From PALSA-1296 sp038210275 (GTDB taxonomy: Bacteria > Bacteroidota > Ignavibacteria > Palsa-1295): DNA of 64,000 nucleotides. A program made the position numbers and the translations under genes. How positions within the stretch are numbered: position 1 is the stretch's first letter; each line of letters starts with the position of its first letter. The stretch lies in assembly GCA_038210275.1 (NCBI GenBank), contig JBBQWV010000011.1:1-64000 (forward strand). Direction: 5' to 3'. Below, piece by piece: positions 34,453-42,360 of this stretch. Under the pieces are notes generated by a model, which worked only from the letters and a program-made list of their open reading frames with translations, searched no databases and was not told the origin of the DNA.

Positions 34453-36252
34453 ATGCCGAAATTTAAGATCAATCCAGAACTACTTTATAACGCCAAGCGC
34501 GATGGATTCAGCGATAAACAGATCGCTGAGATATTTCATGTCTCAGAGGACGATGTCCGTACTGAACGCAAGCGTTTAGGTTTCATACCTGTCTTCAAGA
34601 CGGTTGATACCTGCGCCGCAGAATTTGCTGCGGAGACACCATATCATTATTCGACTTATGAAGAAGAGAATGAATCGGTAAGAACTCCGACAAAGAAAGT
34701 TGTCATTTTAGGTGGCGGTCCGAATCGCATCGGGCAGGGAATTGAATTCGATTATTGCTGCGTCCATGCCGCACAGGCTCTTGCAGAAGAGGGCTTCGAG
34801 ACGATCATGATCAATTGTAATCCCGAAACCGTCTCGACCGATTATGATACATGCACAAAACTTTACTTTGAGCCTCTGACATTTGAAGATGTGATGAATA
34901 TCTTAGATCACGAAAAACCCGATGGAGTGATCGTCACCTTCGGAGGACAGACTCCATTGAAACTTGCAAAACAGCTTGAAGCAGCCGGTGTTCCGATTTT
35001 AGGTACTGCACCCGATAACATTGATGTTGCTGAAGATCGTAAACGCTTCGGAGAGTTGATTGATAAACTCGGAATAAAATGCCCGCCCTATGGCACCGCA
35101 ACGACGGTTGATGAAGCAGTTGCTGTTGCTGATAGAATCGGTTATCCTGTTCTTGTGCGCCCTTCGTATGTTCTTGGAGGCAGAGCAATGGAAATTTGCT
35201 ACCGCCCGGAAGCTGTTTCCGAATATATGGAAAGCGCAAAAGGCGTAAGCCACGAACGACCAGTCTTGATAGATAGATTTTTAGAAGATGCGTACGAATT
35301 TGATGTCGATGCGGTGCGTGATAAAGATGGAATAGTTATCATTGGCGGCGTGATGCAACACATTGAAGAAGCGGGAATTCACTCCGGCGATTCTTCCAGC
35401 GTTATTCCTCCTTATGATACGAGCGATGAAGTCTATGCACTCATCATTGATTATACGCGTATGCTTGCAAATGCACTGAACGTGATAGGGCTGATCAATA
35501 TTCAATTTGCAGTGAAAGAGAGCACCGTATATGTTCTCGAAGTTAATCCTCGCGCAAGCCGCACCGTACCATTCGTTTCGAAAGCAACGGGCAGACCTCT
35601 TGCGAAGATCGCAGCAAAAGTAATGACCGGAAGAAAACTGAAAGATCTCGGCATTCAGGATTTCGATAAGAATACAAAGTATGTTGCCATCAAAGAATCA
35701 GTTTTCCCATTCGATAAATTTCCTCGCGTGAAAATGTTCTTAGGACCTGAGATGCGCTCGACCGGTGAAGTCATGGGCTCAGGTGAAGACTTCGGAGAAG
35801 CAATATTGAAATCGCATCTTGCTGCAGGAATTAAAATTCCGACAGAGGGTACGATCTTTATTTCATTGCGCGATCAAGATAAAAAGCCTCGTACTGCAGA
35901 AGTAATCAGAGGATTTCATCATCTCGGTTTCAACATCATTGCAACAAGCGGCACAACGAAATATTTAGCAGAGCACGATATTCCCGCTGAAAGCGTCAAC
36001 AAAGTCTCGGAAGGCAGACCAAATATCATTGACGCAATCAAGAACGGTGAGGTTCAGCTTGTGATCAATACACCAAGTGGCGAAATTTCGCGTATCGCGG
36101 AATATGAGATCGGCTGGTCGGCGCTTGCCTTCAAAGTACCGTTCATTACAACGATCTCAGCAGCCGGAAGTATTGTCAGCGCCGTGCAATCACTTCGCAA
36201 AGGTGAGCGGATCGTGCGAAGCATTCAGCAACTGCATACGGAAATCGTATAG
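34453..36252 (+). CDS. carB: Carbamoyl-phosphate synthase large chain, C-terminal half
   Basis: 599 residues against about 1070 for full CarB. The N-terminus (DGFSDKQIAEIFHVSEDDVR...VDTCAAEF) matches the oligomerisation domain just before the second synthetase unit; next is the second ATP-grasp domain (VVILGGGPNRIGQGIEFDYC, GYPVLVRPSYVLGGRAMEI, VLEVNPRASRTVPF) and the C-terminal MGS allosteric domain (GFNIIATSGTTKYL). The first carbamate-forming half is not upstream. It starts cleanly with ATG, which fits a naturally split carB as in some lineages, not a decayed gene. Confidence 0.93.
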   Translation: MPKFKINPELLYNAKRDGFSDKQIAEIFHVSEDDVRTERKRLGFIPVFKTVDTCAAEFAAETPYHYSTYEEENESVRTPTKKVVILGGGPNRIGQGIEFDYCCVHAAQALAEEGFETIMINCNPETVSTDYDTCTKLYFEPLTFEDVMNILDHEKPDGVIVTFGGQTPLKLAKQLEAAGVPILGTAPDNIDVAEDRKRFGELIDKLGIKCPPYGTATTVDEAVAVADRIGYPVLVRPSYVLGGRAMEICYRPEAVSEYMESAKGVSHERPVLIDRFLEDAYEFDVDAVRDKDGIVIIGGVMQHIEEAGIHSGDSSSVIPPYDTSDEVYALIIDYTRMLANALNVIGLINIQFAVKESTVYVLEVNPRASRTVPFVSKATGRPLAKIAAKVMTGRKLKDLGIQDFDKNTKYVAIKESVFPFDKFPRVKMFLGPEMRSTGEVMGSGEDFGEAILKSHLAAGIKIPTEGTIFISLRDQDKKPRTAEVIRGFHHLGFNIIATSGTTKYLAEHDIPAESVNKVSEGRPNIIDAIKNGEVQLVINTPSGEISRIAEYEIGWSALAFKVPFITTISAAGSIVSAVQSLRKGERIVRSIQQLHTEIV

Positions 36253-36257
36253 GAGAT

Positions 36258-37304
36258 ATGGCTCCTTTCCGTTTATCCGATTTCGATTACAACTTACCTG
36301 ATGAGTTAATCGCTCGTTATCCTCCCGCTCATCGAGAGGATTCCAGATTGCTTATTGTGAAACGGAATACTTCAAATGTTGAAGATAAAAAATTTACTGA
36401 TCTCTTAGAGTATCTTCAACCCGGTGATCTTCTCGTCCTCAACGAAACACGTGTTATCCCTGCTCGTCTTGCCGGAATCCGCGAGACGACCGGAGCCCAG
36501 ATCGAAATATTCCTGCTTCATAAACAAGCCGATAGAAATGATACTTGGAATGTCCTCGCCGCACCTGCGAAGAAAGTAAAGTGTGGAGAATGGATTTCGA
36601 TCAATGATGATCTTCGTTGTGAAGTCTTGGAGGAATTAGCCGATGGGGAGCGCATTGCCCGATTTGATTCGAAGTTGAACAGTATTGAAGACGCGATCGA
36701 AGAAGCTGGGGCGATGCCGATTCCACCATATTTGAAACGAGATGCTGAAGCAATTGATAGAGAACGTTATCAAACCGTTTTTGCAAAAGTGAATGGAGCA
36801 GTTGCCGCACCAACTGCAAGTTTACATTTTACTGAAGAACTTTTAAAAAAGATCGAAGCAAAAGGAATTCAAATTGCAAAGGTTCTTCTTCATGTTGGTT
36901 TAGGGACGTTTCGCCCTGTTGAAGTTGAAGATATTCGTGAGCATAAGATGCACTCCGAGTATTTTGAAGTAAGTGAAGAGGCAGCGAAAACAATTAATCA
37001 AACCAAACGGAATGAAGGGAGAGTCATTGCCGTCGGAACAACAGCTGCACGAACATTAGAAAGCTCAGCAAATGAATCGCGAGAAGTTATTGCTCAAAAA
37101 GGCGAGACTTCCATCTTTATTTATCCACCCTATACATTCAAAATAGTTGATGGGCTTATCACAAATTTCCATCAACCGAAATCTACACTGTTAATGATGA
37201 TAAGTGCCTTTGCCGGCTATGAAAATATTATGAAGGGATATAGGCATGGGGTAGACGAGAAATATCGATTCCTGAGTTATGGGGATGCGATGCTGATTCT
37301 TTGA
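36258..37304 (+). CDS. queA: tRNA preQ1(34) S-adenosylmethionine ribosyltransferase-isomerase
   Basis: 348 residues; makes epoxyqueuosine in tRNA from preQ1 and SAM. Family features: FDYNLPDELIARYPPAHREDSRLLIV, DLLVLNETRVIPARL, YQTVFAKVNGAVAAPTASLHF, HVGLGTFRPV and TNFHQPKSTLLMMISAF. Starts 5 bp after carB with GGAG upstream of ATG, so co-transcribed. Length is normal. Confidence 0.96.
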   Translation: MAPFRLSDFDYNLPDELIARYPPAHREDSRLLIVKRNTSNVEDKKFTDLLEYLQPGDLLVLNETRVIPARLAGIRETTGAQIEIFLLHKQADRNDTWNVLAAPAKKVKCGEWISINDDLRCEVLEELADGERIARFDSKLNSIEDAIEEAGAMPIPPYLKRDAEAIDRERYQTVFAKVNGAVAAPTASLHFTEELLKKIEAKGIQIAKVLLHVGLGTFRPVEVEDIREHKMHSEYFEVSEEAAKTINQTKRNEGRVIAVGTTAARTLESSANESREVIAQKGETSIFIYPPYTFKIVDGLITNFHQPKSTLLMMISAFAGYENIMKGYRHGVDEKYRFLSYGDAMLIL

Positions 37305-37400
37305 GCCCGGATTAACAGGGTTATTTTTTTTGGCTTTTTAATATTTCCTCCAAATCTTTGATTGCGAAAAAGCTAAAGCTCGCCTCACGATGACACCTTG

Positions 37401-37445
37401 AAAAATCCTTCAAATCCTTTTAAAATCCTAATAATCCAGGTTCAG
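37401..37445. repeat. AATCC...CCAGGTTCAG word repeat at the holA end
   Basis: AAAAATCCTTCAAATCCTTT then TAAAATCCTAATAATCCAGGTTCAG. Several AATCC units in a row. The holA stop codon (TGA, 37442-37444 minus) lies within it. Same family as 34391 and 22879. Confidence 0.7.
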
Positions 37446-38488
37446 GGAGTTATCTCAATAATAAACTTCTCCACAAGCATTGAATCATCTATCCTAATTC
37501 TTCTCGTATCGAATTCAGAACTAACCATAGCTCTTAATGCGCTGTCAAGTTTTGCTTGTGAATATCTTTTTGAAGCTGAGATATAATCTTTAACGTAGTA
37601 AGCTCCTCCGCCAAAGAGTCCCATTGCCTGAGCAATAGATTGTTCACCTTCACCTCGTGAACTCATATCTTTTGCGATCGAAAGTTGCTCTAAATATTTA
37701 CTTAAGAATGCAAACATCGGATACCGTGCGCTCTTATCGGCTTCGAGCATTCGCAGTGCGATCTCAACTGCTTGACCTTTATTGCCAGAGCCGATCGCTT
37801 TCTGAAGTTCGAAAATATTGTAGGTTGGTGAGACTCCGACTGCAGCTTCAACATCGGAGGCTTTAATGACACTACTTTCGCCAACGTAGGAAAGTAATTT
37901 TTCAAGTTCACTTGCAAGGGTGCGAAGATCAGTGCCGAGATGCGCGACTAATGAATTTGCTGCCTTTGTTTCAAGTGTTCTTCCGGCTTTTGTTGCACGT
38001 TCAGTGATCCATTCTATTGCTGCCGGTTCTTTTAATATTGGAAATTCCAGTGGTGTTGTTTTAGCAAAGAGCGCTTTCCATGGGTAATGTGCTTTGTTGC
38101 CGGGCTTTTCGAGATCGAAGATCAGCAGCGTATTACGGTTAGGATCTTCGAGGTAATTATAAAGCACATCAAAGCGGCTTTCATCTTTTGGTCCGGCTTT
38201 TTCTCCTTTTCGCGCACTTAAAACTTTTTCAGCTTCGCGGCAGATCACCACCCGCATTTCTGCCATCACCGGATAATTCTTCGCGCAGTTGATCACATCG
38301 TTGATCTTATGATCGTTACCTGAGAGTTGATCGTAATTAAATGAGCGAAGCGAAGCATCGGGAATAAATGTATCAATAGCACGCCCAAGCATTTCGGCAC
38401 GAAGATATTCTTCTTCGCCGTAGAAAAGGTATATGGAGTCGGGCTTTCCCGCTCGCCAGGCTTTTTCGATCTGCTGGAAGGTTGTCAC
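37442..38488 (-). CDS. holA: DNA polymerase III subunit delta
   Basis: 348 residues, clamp-loader delta subunit. N-terminus IYLFYGEEEYLRAEMLGRAI is the HolA start; other family segments are VVICREAEKVLS, NTLLIFDLEKPGNK and LVAHLGTDLRTLASELEKLLSYVG, then the C-terminal collar domain. Diverged sequence but correct length. It abuts the upstream lipoprotein gene by 1 bp. Confidence 0.93.
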   Translation of the reverse strand: MTTFQQIEKAWRAGKPDSIYLFYGEEEYLRAEMLGRAIDTFIPDASLRSFNYDQLSGNDHKINDVINCAKNYPVMAEMRVVICREAEKVLSARKGEKAGPKDESRFDVLYNYLEDPNRNTLLIFDLEKPGNKAHYPWKALFAKTTPLEFPILKEPAAIEWITERATKAGRTLETKAANSLVAHLGTDLRTLASELEKLLSYVGESSVIKASDVEAAVGVSPTYNIFELQKAIGSGNKGQAVEIALRMLEADKSARYPMFAFLSKYLEQLSIAKDMSSRGEGEQSIAQAMGLFGGGAYYVKDYISASKRYSQAKLDSALRAMVSSEFDTRRIRIDDSMLVEKFIIEITP

Positions 38489-38489
38489 G

Positions 38490-39293
38490 TTACTTTATTT
38501 TTACTTCAAATAACTTCGGCCAAAGCTTGCCGGTAATAAATATGCGATCTTGCTTTTCGTCGTAAGCTATGCCATTGAGCACGTCAACTCGTTCGGTACG
38601 TTCTTGCGGAGAAAGAAGATCAGAGAAGTTGATCCACCCTTTTACTTTTCCGGTTTCCGGATCAATGCGAACAACACGATCTCTTTGCCAGATATTGGCA
38701 TAGATCTCGCCTTTGATATATTCCAACTCATTCAGATTTTCAACGAGAAAATTTTCATCAGTTACTTCAATGGTTCTGACAATTGCAAGCGATGTCGGGT
38801 CGAGGAAGTTGATCTTGTTCGAGCCATTCGACATGATAAGTTCTTTTCCGTTATTGGTCAAGCCCCATCCTTCGCCTTCATATTGCCATGAGCCAAGTTT
38901 TTGGAAAGTCTTGAGGTCATAGATAAAGCCGATATGAGTTTGGTACGTGATCTGATAGATCTTATTTCCGAGGATAGTCATGCCTTCGGCGAAATATTCT
39001 TTATCAATATCGATCTTCTGAAGAACTTTGCCTGAAGTTAACTCTACTCTTCGGAGTGATGAACGCCCATTTAGTCCTGTGCTCTCATAAAGCTCGCCAT
39101 TGAAATATTGCAAGCCTTGAGTAAATGCATCGGGATCGTGAGACCAAGTATTAACTACTTCGTATGTATAAACCGGAGCCGGAGCAGTGGTGCTTTGTGG
39201 AGAAATCGGCTTTGGCGGCTCAGCTTCTTTCTTACAGCTTTGGCTGATGAATAGAAGCGATAGCAATAAAGGCAGGAGCAGATACTTTTTCAT
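38490..39293 (-). CDS. Glutaminyl-peptide cyclotransferase, lipoprotein
   Basis: About 267 residues from ATG 39293. A lipoprotein signal with lipobox LFISQSC places it on a membrane facing the periplasm. The enzyme is the beta-propeller glutamine cyclotransferase type that forms N-terminal pyroglutamate: HDPDAFTQGLQYFNGELYESTGLNGRS, EGEGWGLTNNGKELIMSNGS, NELEYIKGEIYANIWQRD and LNGIAYDEKQDRIFITGK. T9SS organisms often have it because many exported proteins begin with Gln after signal cleavage. Upstream of holA by 1 bp. Confidence 0.92.
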   Translation of the reverse strand: MKKYLLLPLLLSLLFISQSCKKEAEPPKPISPQSTTAPAPVYTYEVVNTWSHDPDAFTQGLQYFNGELYESTGLNGRSSLRRVELTSGKVLQKIDIDKEYFAEGMTILGNKIYQITYQTHIGFIYDLKTFQKLGSWQYEGEGWGLTNNGKELIMSNGSNKINFLDPTSLAIVRTIEVTDENFLVENLNELEYIKGEIYANIWQRDRVVRIDPETGKVKGWINFSDLLSPQERTERVDVLNGIAYDEKQDRIFITGKLWPKLFEVKIK

Positions 39294-39600
39294 CCTCAAA
39301 TACATTATAAATTGATGGTTTTACGAAAATCCTTTAGGCAAGGTGTAACAAAATCACGGCAAGCAAGTTCTTATATACGTAACGCACTCGCACCATAAAA
39401 AGTAGAATGCTTTACGAGCGCCTGCAAAAGCAATGCTTAGAGAGAGTGACCTTCTGCAGGCACGATTGTAAATGGAATGCCTGACACCAGTAGCAACCCC
39501 CACGCTACGACTGTCAGGCATTTCCGTATGCCCGAACGAAGGCACTTACTATTACTTTTTTTTGTAATAATTAAAGTAAGAGTATAAGTCAATATCGAAT
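39294..39600. other. Structured intergenic region before hicB
   Basis: About 307 bp with no supported gene. It contains a strong hairpin (39474-39525), a CCTGCA/TGCAGG hairpin (39421-39460) and, just before hicB, TTACTATTAC-T8-GTAATAA with AGTAA beyond (about 39547-39579), a candidate HicB operator. The 63-codon minus frame here is part of the structured element. Confidence 0.55.
39474..39525. ncRNA. Candidate structured RNA or repeat (long hairpin)
   Basis: Left arm GGAATGCCTGACACCAGTAG and right arm CTACGACTGTCAGGCATTTC pair over about 19-20 bp with a bulge and a C-rich loop. Neighbouring CCTGCA...TGCAGG arms form a second hairpin. It could be an RNA element, a REP-like palindrome or an old insertion end. 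I cannot match it to a known RNA. Confidence 0.45.
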
Positions 39601-39807
39601 ATGATTTTCAAAGCTATCATTCATGACGCTGAAGAAGGCGGCTACTGGGCAGAGGTTCCGGTATTACCTGGCTGTATTACTGAAGGAGAAACTCTCGAAG
39701 AAGTAAAAAATAACTTGAAGGAAGCCATTAGCGGCATCCTTGATTATACCATTGATCAGAGCGCATTAGAAATAGAACACGCACAAGTCGTTGAGATAGA
39801 GATATGA
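39601..39807 (+). CDS. hicB: HicB-family antitoxin
   Basis: 68 residues with the degraded RNase H-like HicB fold: IFKAIIHDAEEGGYWAEVPV, LPGCITEGETLEEVKNNLKE. It has no C-terminal DNA-binding domain, so it is a short HicB form. It overlaps hicA by 4 bp and neutralises that toxin. Confidence 0.92.
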   Translation: MIFKAIIHDAEEGGYWAEVPVLPGCITEGETLEEVKNNLKEAISGILDYTIDQSALEIEHAQVVEIEI

Positions 39808-40007
39808 AATCTATTTCCGGAAAGTATTTGTGTAAAGTATTAGAGTCCTACGGCTGGCAATTGATTAGAATCAGCGGAAGCCATTATATCTATACTAAAA
39901 GCGATCATCCTACACTTTCTATCCCTGTGCATGGAAATAAAGACCTTAAAATCGGTACGTTGAAAGGATTGATGAAGGCAGCAGGTCTTCAAGAAACTGA
40001 TCTTTAG
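39804..40007 (+). CDS. hicA: HicA-family toxin
   Basis: 67 residues with a double-stranded-RNA-binding-like fold: GKYLCKVLESYGWQLIRISGSHYIYTK and the catalytic His in SGSHY, then IPVHGNKDLKIGTLKGLMKAAGL. An mRNA interferase. Antitoxin-first order with a 4-bp overlap. Confidence 0.93.
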   Translation: MKSISGKYLCKVLESYGWQLIRISGSHYIYTKSDHPTLSIPVHGNKDLKIGTLKGLMKAAGLQETDL

Positions 40008-40056
40008 ACAATTCGTATAACTCCTTCGATTTAATGATTAACCAAACGACACTTAT

Positions 40057-40752
40057 ATGATTACGATTCGCAGATCTGATGAACGTGGGCATATCCAGCA
40101 GGGATGGCTCAATACCTACCATACTTTTTCCTTCGCAGATTATTTTGACGACCAGTGGATGCATTTCCGCTCATTACGTGTAATGAATGAAGACCGCATT
40201 GCCGCAAGCCAGGGTTTCGGAATGCATCCTCATCGTGATATGGAGATCATTACGTATGTGCTTTCCGGTGCCGTCCAGCATGAGGACAGCATGGGAAATT
40301 CAGGCATGATTCGTCCTGGTGATGTTCAGCGCATGAGTGCTGGAACAGGCATCTATCATAGCGAGATCAATCCGCTGCCTGAAGAATTATATCTTTATCA
40401 GATATGGATCATGCCGAAGCAGAAAAACGTCACACCGACTTACGAGCAAAAGCGATTTGAAGATGCTGAGAAGAGTAATGTTCTTAGGCTTGTTGCAAGT
40501 CCTGACGGAGCCGATGGATCGGTAACAATAGGGCAGGATGCTAAGCTTTATGCGTCATTGCTTGATAAGAGCAAGAGCGTATCGCATGAAATAGCAAGCG
40601 GACGCGCAGCATGGGTACAATGCGTTTCCGGTACGCTGTCGGTTAATGGTATTGAGCTGAAAGCCGGTGATGCTGCAGCTGTTACAGATGAAAAGAATCT
40701 TGTTATTGAAGCAAAGGATCTTTCACACGTCCTGCTTTTTGATCTGAACTAA
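40057..40752 (+). CDS. Pirin-family protein
   Basis: 231 residues, two-cupin pirin/YhaK-type protein, possibly a quercetinase-like dioxygenase. N-terminus WLNTYHTFSFADYFDDQWMHF; metal-site pattern in FGMHPHRDMEIITYVLSGAVQHEDSMG with His and Glu ligands, then GTGIYHSEINP. Substrate unknown. Single gene. Confidence 0.92.
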   Translation: MITIRRSDERGHIQQGWLNTYHTFSFADYFDDQWMHFRSLRVMNEDRIAASQGFGMHPHRDMEIITYVLSGAVQHEDSMGNSGMIRPGDVQRMSAGTGIYHSEINPLPEELYLYQIWIMPKQKNVTPTYEQKRFEDAEKSNVLRLVASPDGADGSVTIGQDAKLYASLLDKSKSVSHEIASGRAAWVQCVSGTLSVNGIELKAGDAAAVTDEKNLVIEAKDLSHVLLFDLN

Positions 40753-40814
40753 CAGCTTCCGTCCAATTCACGGGAACGTGCCGAACATCCTGAAAGTTGT
40801 ACGGCTTCCTGTAT

Positions 40815-40899
40815 GCCGATGTGGCGGAATGGTAGACGCAACGGACTTAAAATCCGTTGTTCTGTAAAGGACGTGCCGGTTCAAGTCCGGCCATCGGTA
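40815..40899 (+). tRNA. tRNA-Leu(UAA)
   Basis: Acceptor GCCGATG (40815-40821) pairs with CATCGGT (40892-40898; the first pair is G-U) and discriminator A40899. Anticodon stem ACGGA/TCCGT (41-45/53-57) around loop CTTAAAA, anticodon TAA at 40848-40850. A long variable arm (GTTCTGTAAAGGACG) fits a class II tRNA. T-arm GGTTCAAGTCC. No encoded CCA. Confidence 0.94.
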
Positions 40900-40905
40900 C
40901 GTAGC

Positions 40906-40979
40906 AAGTCAAAAGTCAAAACTTTAAAGTCAAAATCACCAATGGCGGAGTATAGATTTTGACTTTTAAATTTTGACTT
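40906..40979. repeat. GTCAAAA-family inverted repeat between tRNA-Leu and der
   Basis: Left arm AAGTCAAAAGTCAAAACTTT and on to CAAAATC, right arm GATTTTGACTTTTAAATTTTGACTT, pairing imperfectly around CACCAATGGCGGAGTATA. It lies 7 bp after the tRNA and 9 bp before der. Confidence 0.85.
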
Positions 40980-40988
40980 ATTTATTTT

Positions 40989-42302
40989 ATGCCCTTACCT
41001 CTCGTTGCTATTGTCGGACGCCCTAATGTCGGCAAATCCACTCTTTTTAATCGCCTTGTGGGCGAGCGTCGGGCTATAACCGAATCTATTTCCGGTGTTA
41101 CCCGCGACCGCATCTATGCCAAAGCCGATTGGGCTGGGCGTGATTTCCTTGTTGTCGATACCGGTGGTATAGTCCCAGATTCCGATGATCTTTTTGAACG
41201 GCAGATCAGGCGACAAGCGGAGATCGCAATTTCCGAAGCAGACGTTATTCTCTTTGTTGTTGATGTAACAAGCGGTATTCATCCGCTCGATCAGGAAGTC
41301 GGCGAGATGCTCCGAAGGTCCGGAAAAAAAGTACTCCTTATTGCAAATAAAGTTGATAATCACGAGCGCGATGAAACGATGCGCACGGAGTTCTATGCTC
41401 TGGGCTTAGGCGAACCACTTGCAGCAAGCGCGATAAGCGGCAGAGGCGTTGGTGACTTCCTGGATGAACTCAACAAAGCATTGCCTGAAGACTCAGGCGG
41501 CGATGCCGAAGGCGTAATGAAACTTGCCATCATCGGCAAACCAAACGTCGGCAAATCAAGCTACGTCAATGCTCTGCTTGGCGAAGAGCGCACGATAGTC
41601 ACACCAGTTGCCGGAACGACGCGAGACTCCATCCATACCGATTATACCTATTACGGCAAGCAGATCACTCTCATTGATACCGCAGGTATTCGCAGAAAGA
41701 AATATATTAATGATGCGCTTGAACTCTATTCAATCGTTCGTACGATGAAGGCAATCGAAGAGTGTGACGTTGCGCTTATTCTCGTGGATGCGAAGGAAGG
41801 TGTGAATAATCAAGATGCGAAGATCATCAATGATGTGATCGATGCACGCAAAGGTGTGGTGCTTGTTGTCAATAAATGGGATACAATTGAGAAGGAAACG
41901 AATACGGCAGTGAAGTTTGAGAATGAAGTGCGTGATATGTTGCGCACGATCGATCATATTCCCATCATCTTTATCAGCGCACTGACGCATCAGCGTCATA
42001 CCAAGCCATTAGAGATCGCATTACAAGTCTATGAGGAGCGCAAGAAACGCATCGAAACGCGTGACTTGAATGAGTTCTTACTTCCTGAGATCGAGCGCGT
42101 TCCGCCGCCATCAGTGCAGGGAAAGGATCTGCGTATCAATTATATAACTCAGGTAAATACCGAGCCACCTGTCTTCGCATTCTTCTCCAACCATCCGGCG
42201 CTCATACCCGAAGCATATAAACGCTATCTGGAAAATAGACTCCGAGAAAAATACGGCTTCAAAGGAGTACCTGTGTCGTTTATTTTTAGAGCGAAAAACT
42301 AA
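40989..42302 (+). CDS. der: Ribosome assembly GTPase Der (EngA)
   Basis: 437 residues, tandem G-domains plus a KH-like C-terminal domain. First G-domain: GRPNVGKSTLFNRL, VDTGG, NKVDN. Second: GKPNVGKSSYVNAL, IDTAGIRRK, NKWDT. The end (PVSFIFRAKN) is the KH-like domain. Needed for 50S subunit assembly. Confidence 0.97.
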   Translation: MPLPLVAIVGRPNVGKSTLFNRLVGERRAITESISGVTRDRIYAKADWAGRDFLVVDTGGIVPDSDDLFERQIRRQAEIAISEADVILFVVDVTSGIHPLDQEVGEMLRRSGKKVLLIANKVDNHERDETMRTEFYALGLGEPLAASAISGRGVGDFLDELNKALPEDSGGDAEGVMKLAIIGKPNVGKSSYVNALLGEERTIVTPVAGTTRDSIHTDYTYYGKQITLIDTAGIRRKKYINDALELYSIVRTMKAIEECDVALILVDAKEGVNNQDAKIINDVIDARKGVVLVVNKWDTIEKETNTAVKFENEVRDMLRTIDHIPIIFISALTHQRHTKPLEIALQVYEERKKRIETRDLNEFLLPEIERVPPPSVQGKDLRINYITQVNTEPPVFAFFSNHPALIPEAYKRYLENRLREKYGFKGVPVSFIFRAKN

Positions 42303-42311
42303 GGGGGTGCT

Positions 42312-42352
42312 AAATTTTGAGTTTTCAGTTAAAAATTCAAAACTCAAAATTT
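42312..42352. terminator. GAGTTTTGAA-family hairpin between convergent genes
   Basis: Perfect 14-bp stem AAATTTTGAGTTTT (42312-42325) / AAAACTCAAAATTT (42339-42352), with GGGG before and CCCC after. It lies between the der stop and the convergent gene's stop, so it can serve as a bidirectional terminator. It is also a member of the dispersed repeat family at 43433, 47446, 52525, 55421 and 56216. Confidence 0.7.
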
Positions 42353-42360
42353 CCCCGACG

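Noticed and set aside
39354..39545. 63-codon minus frame before hicB
   Set aside because: It coincides with dense hairpins; coding is less likely than structure or repeat.
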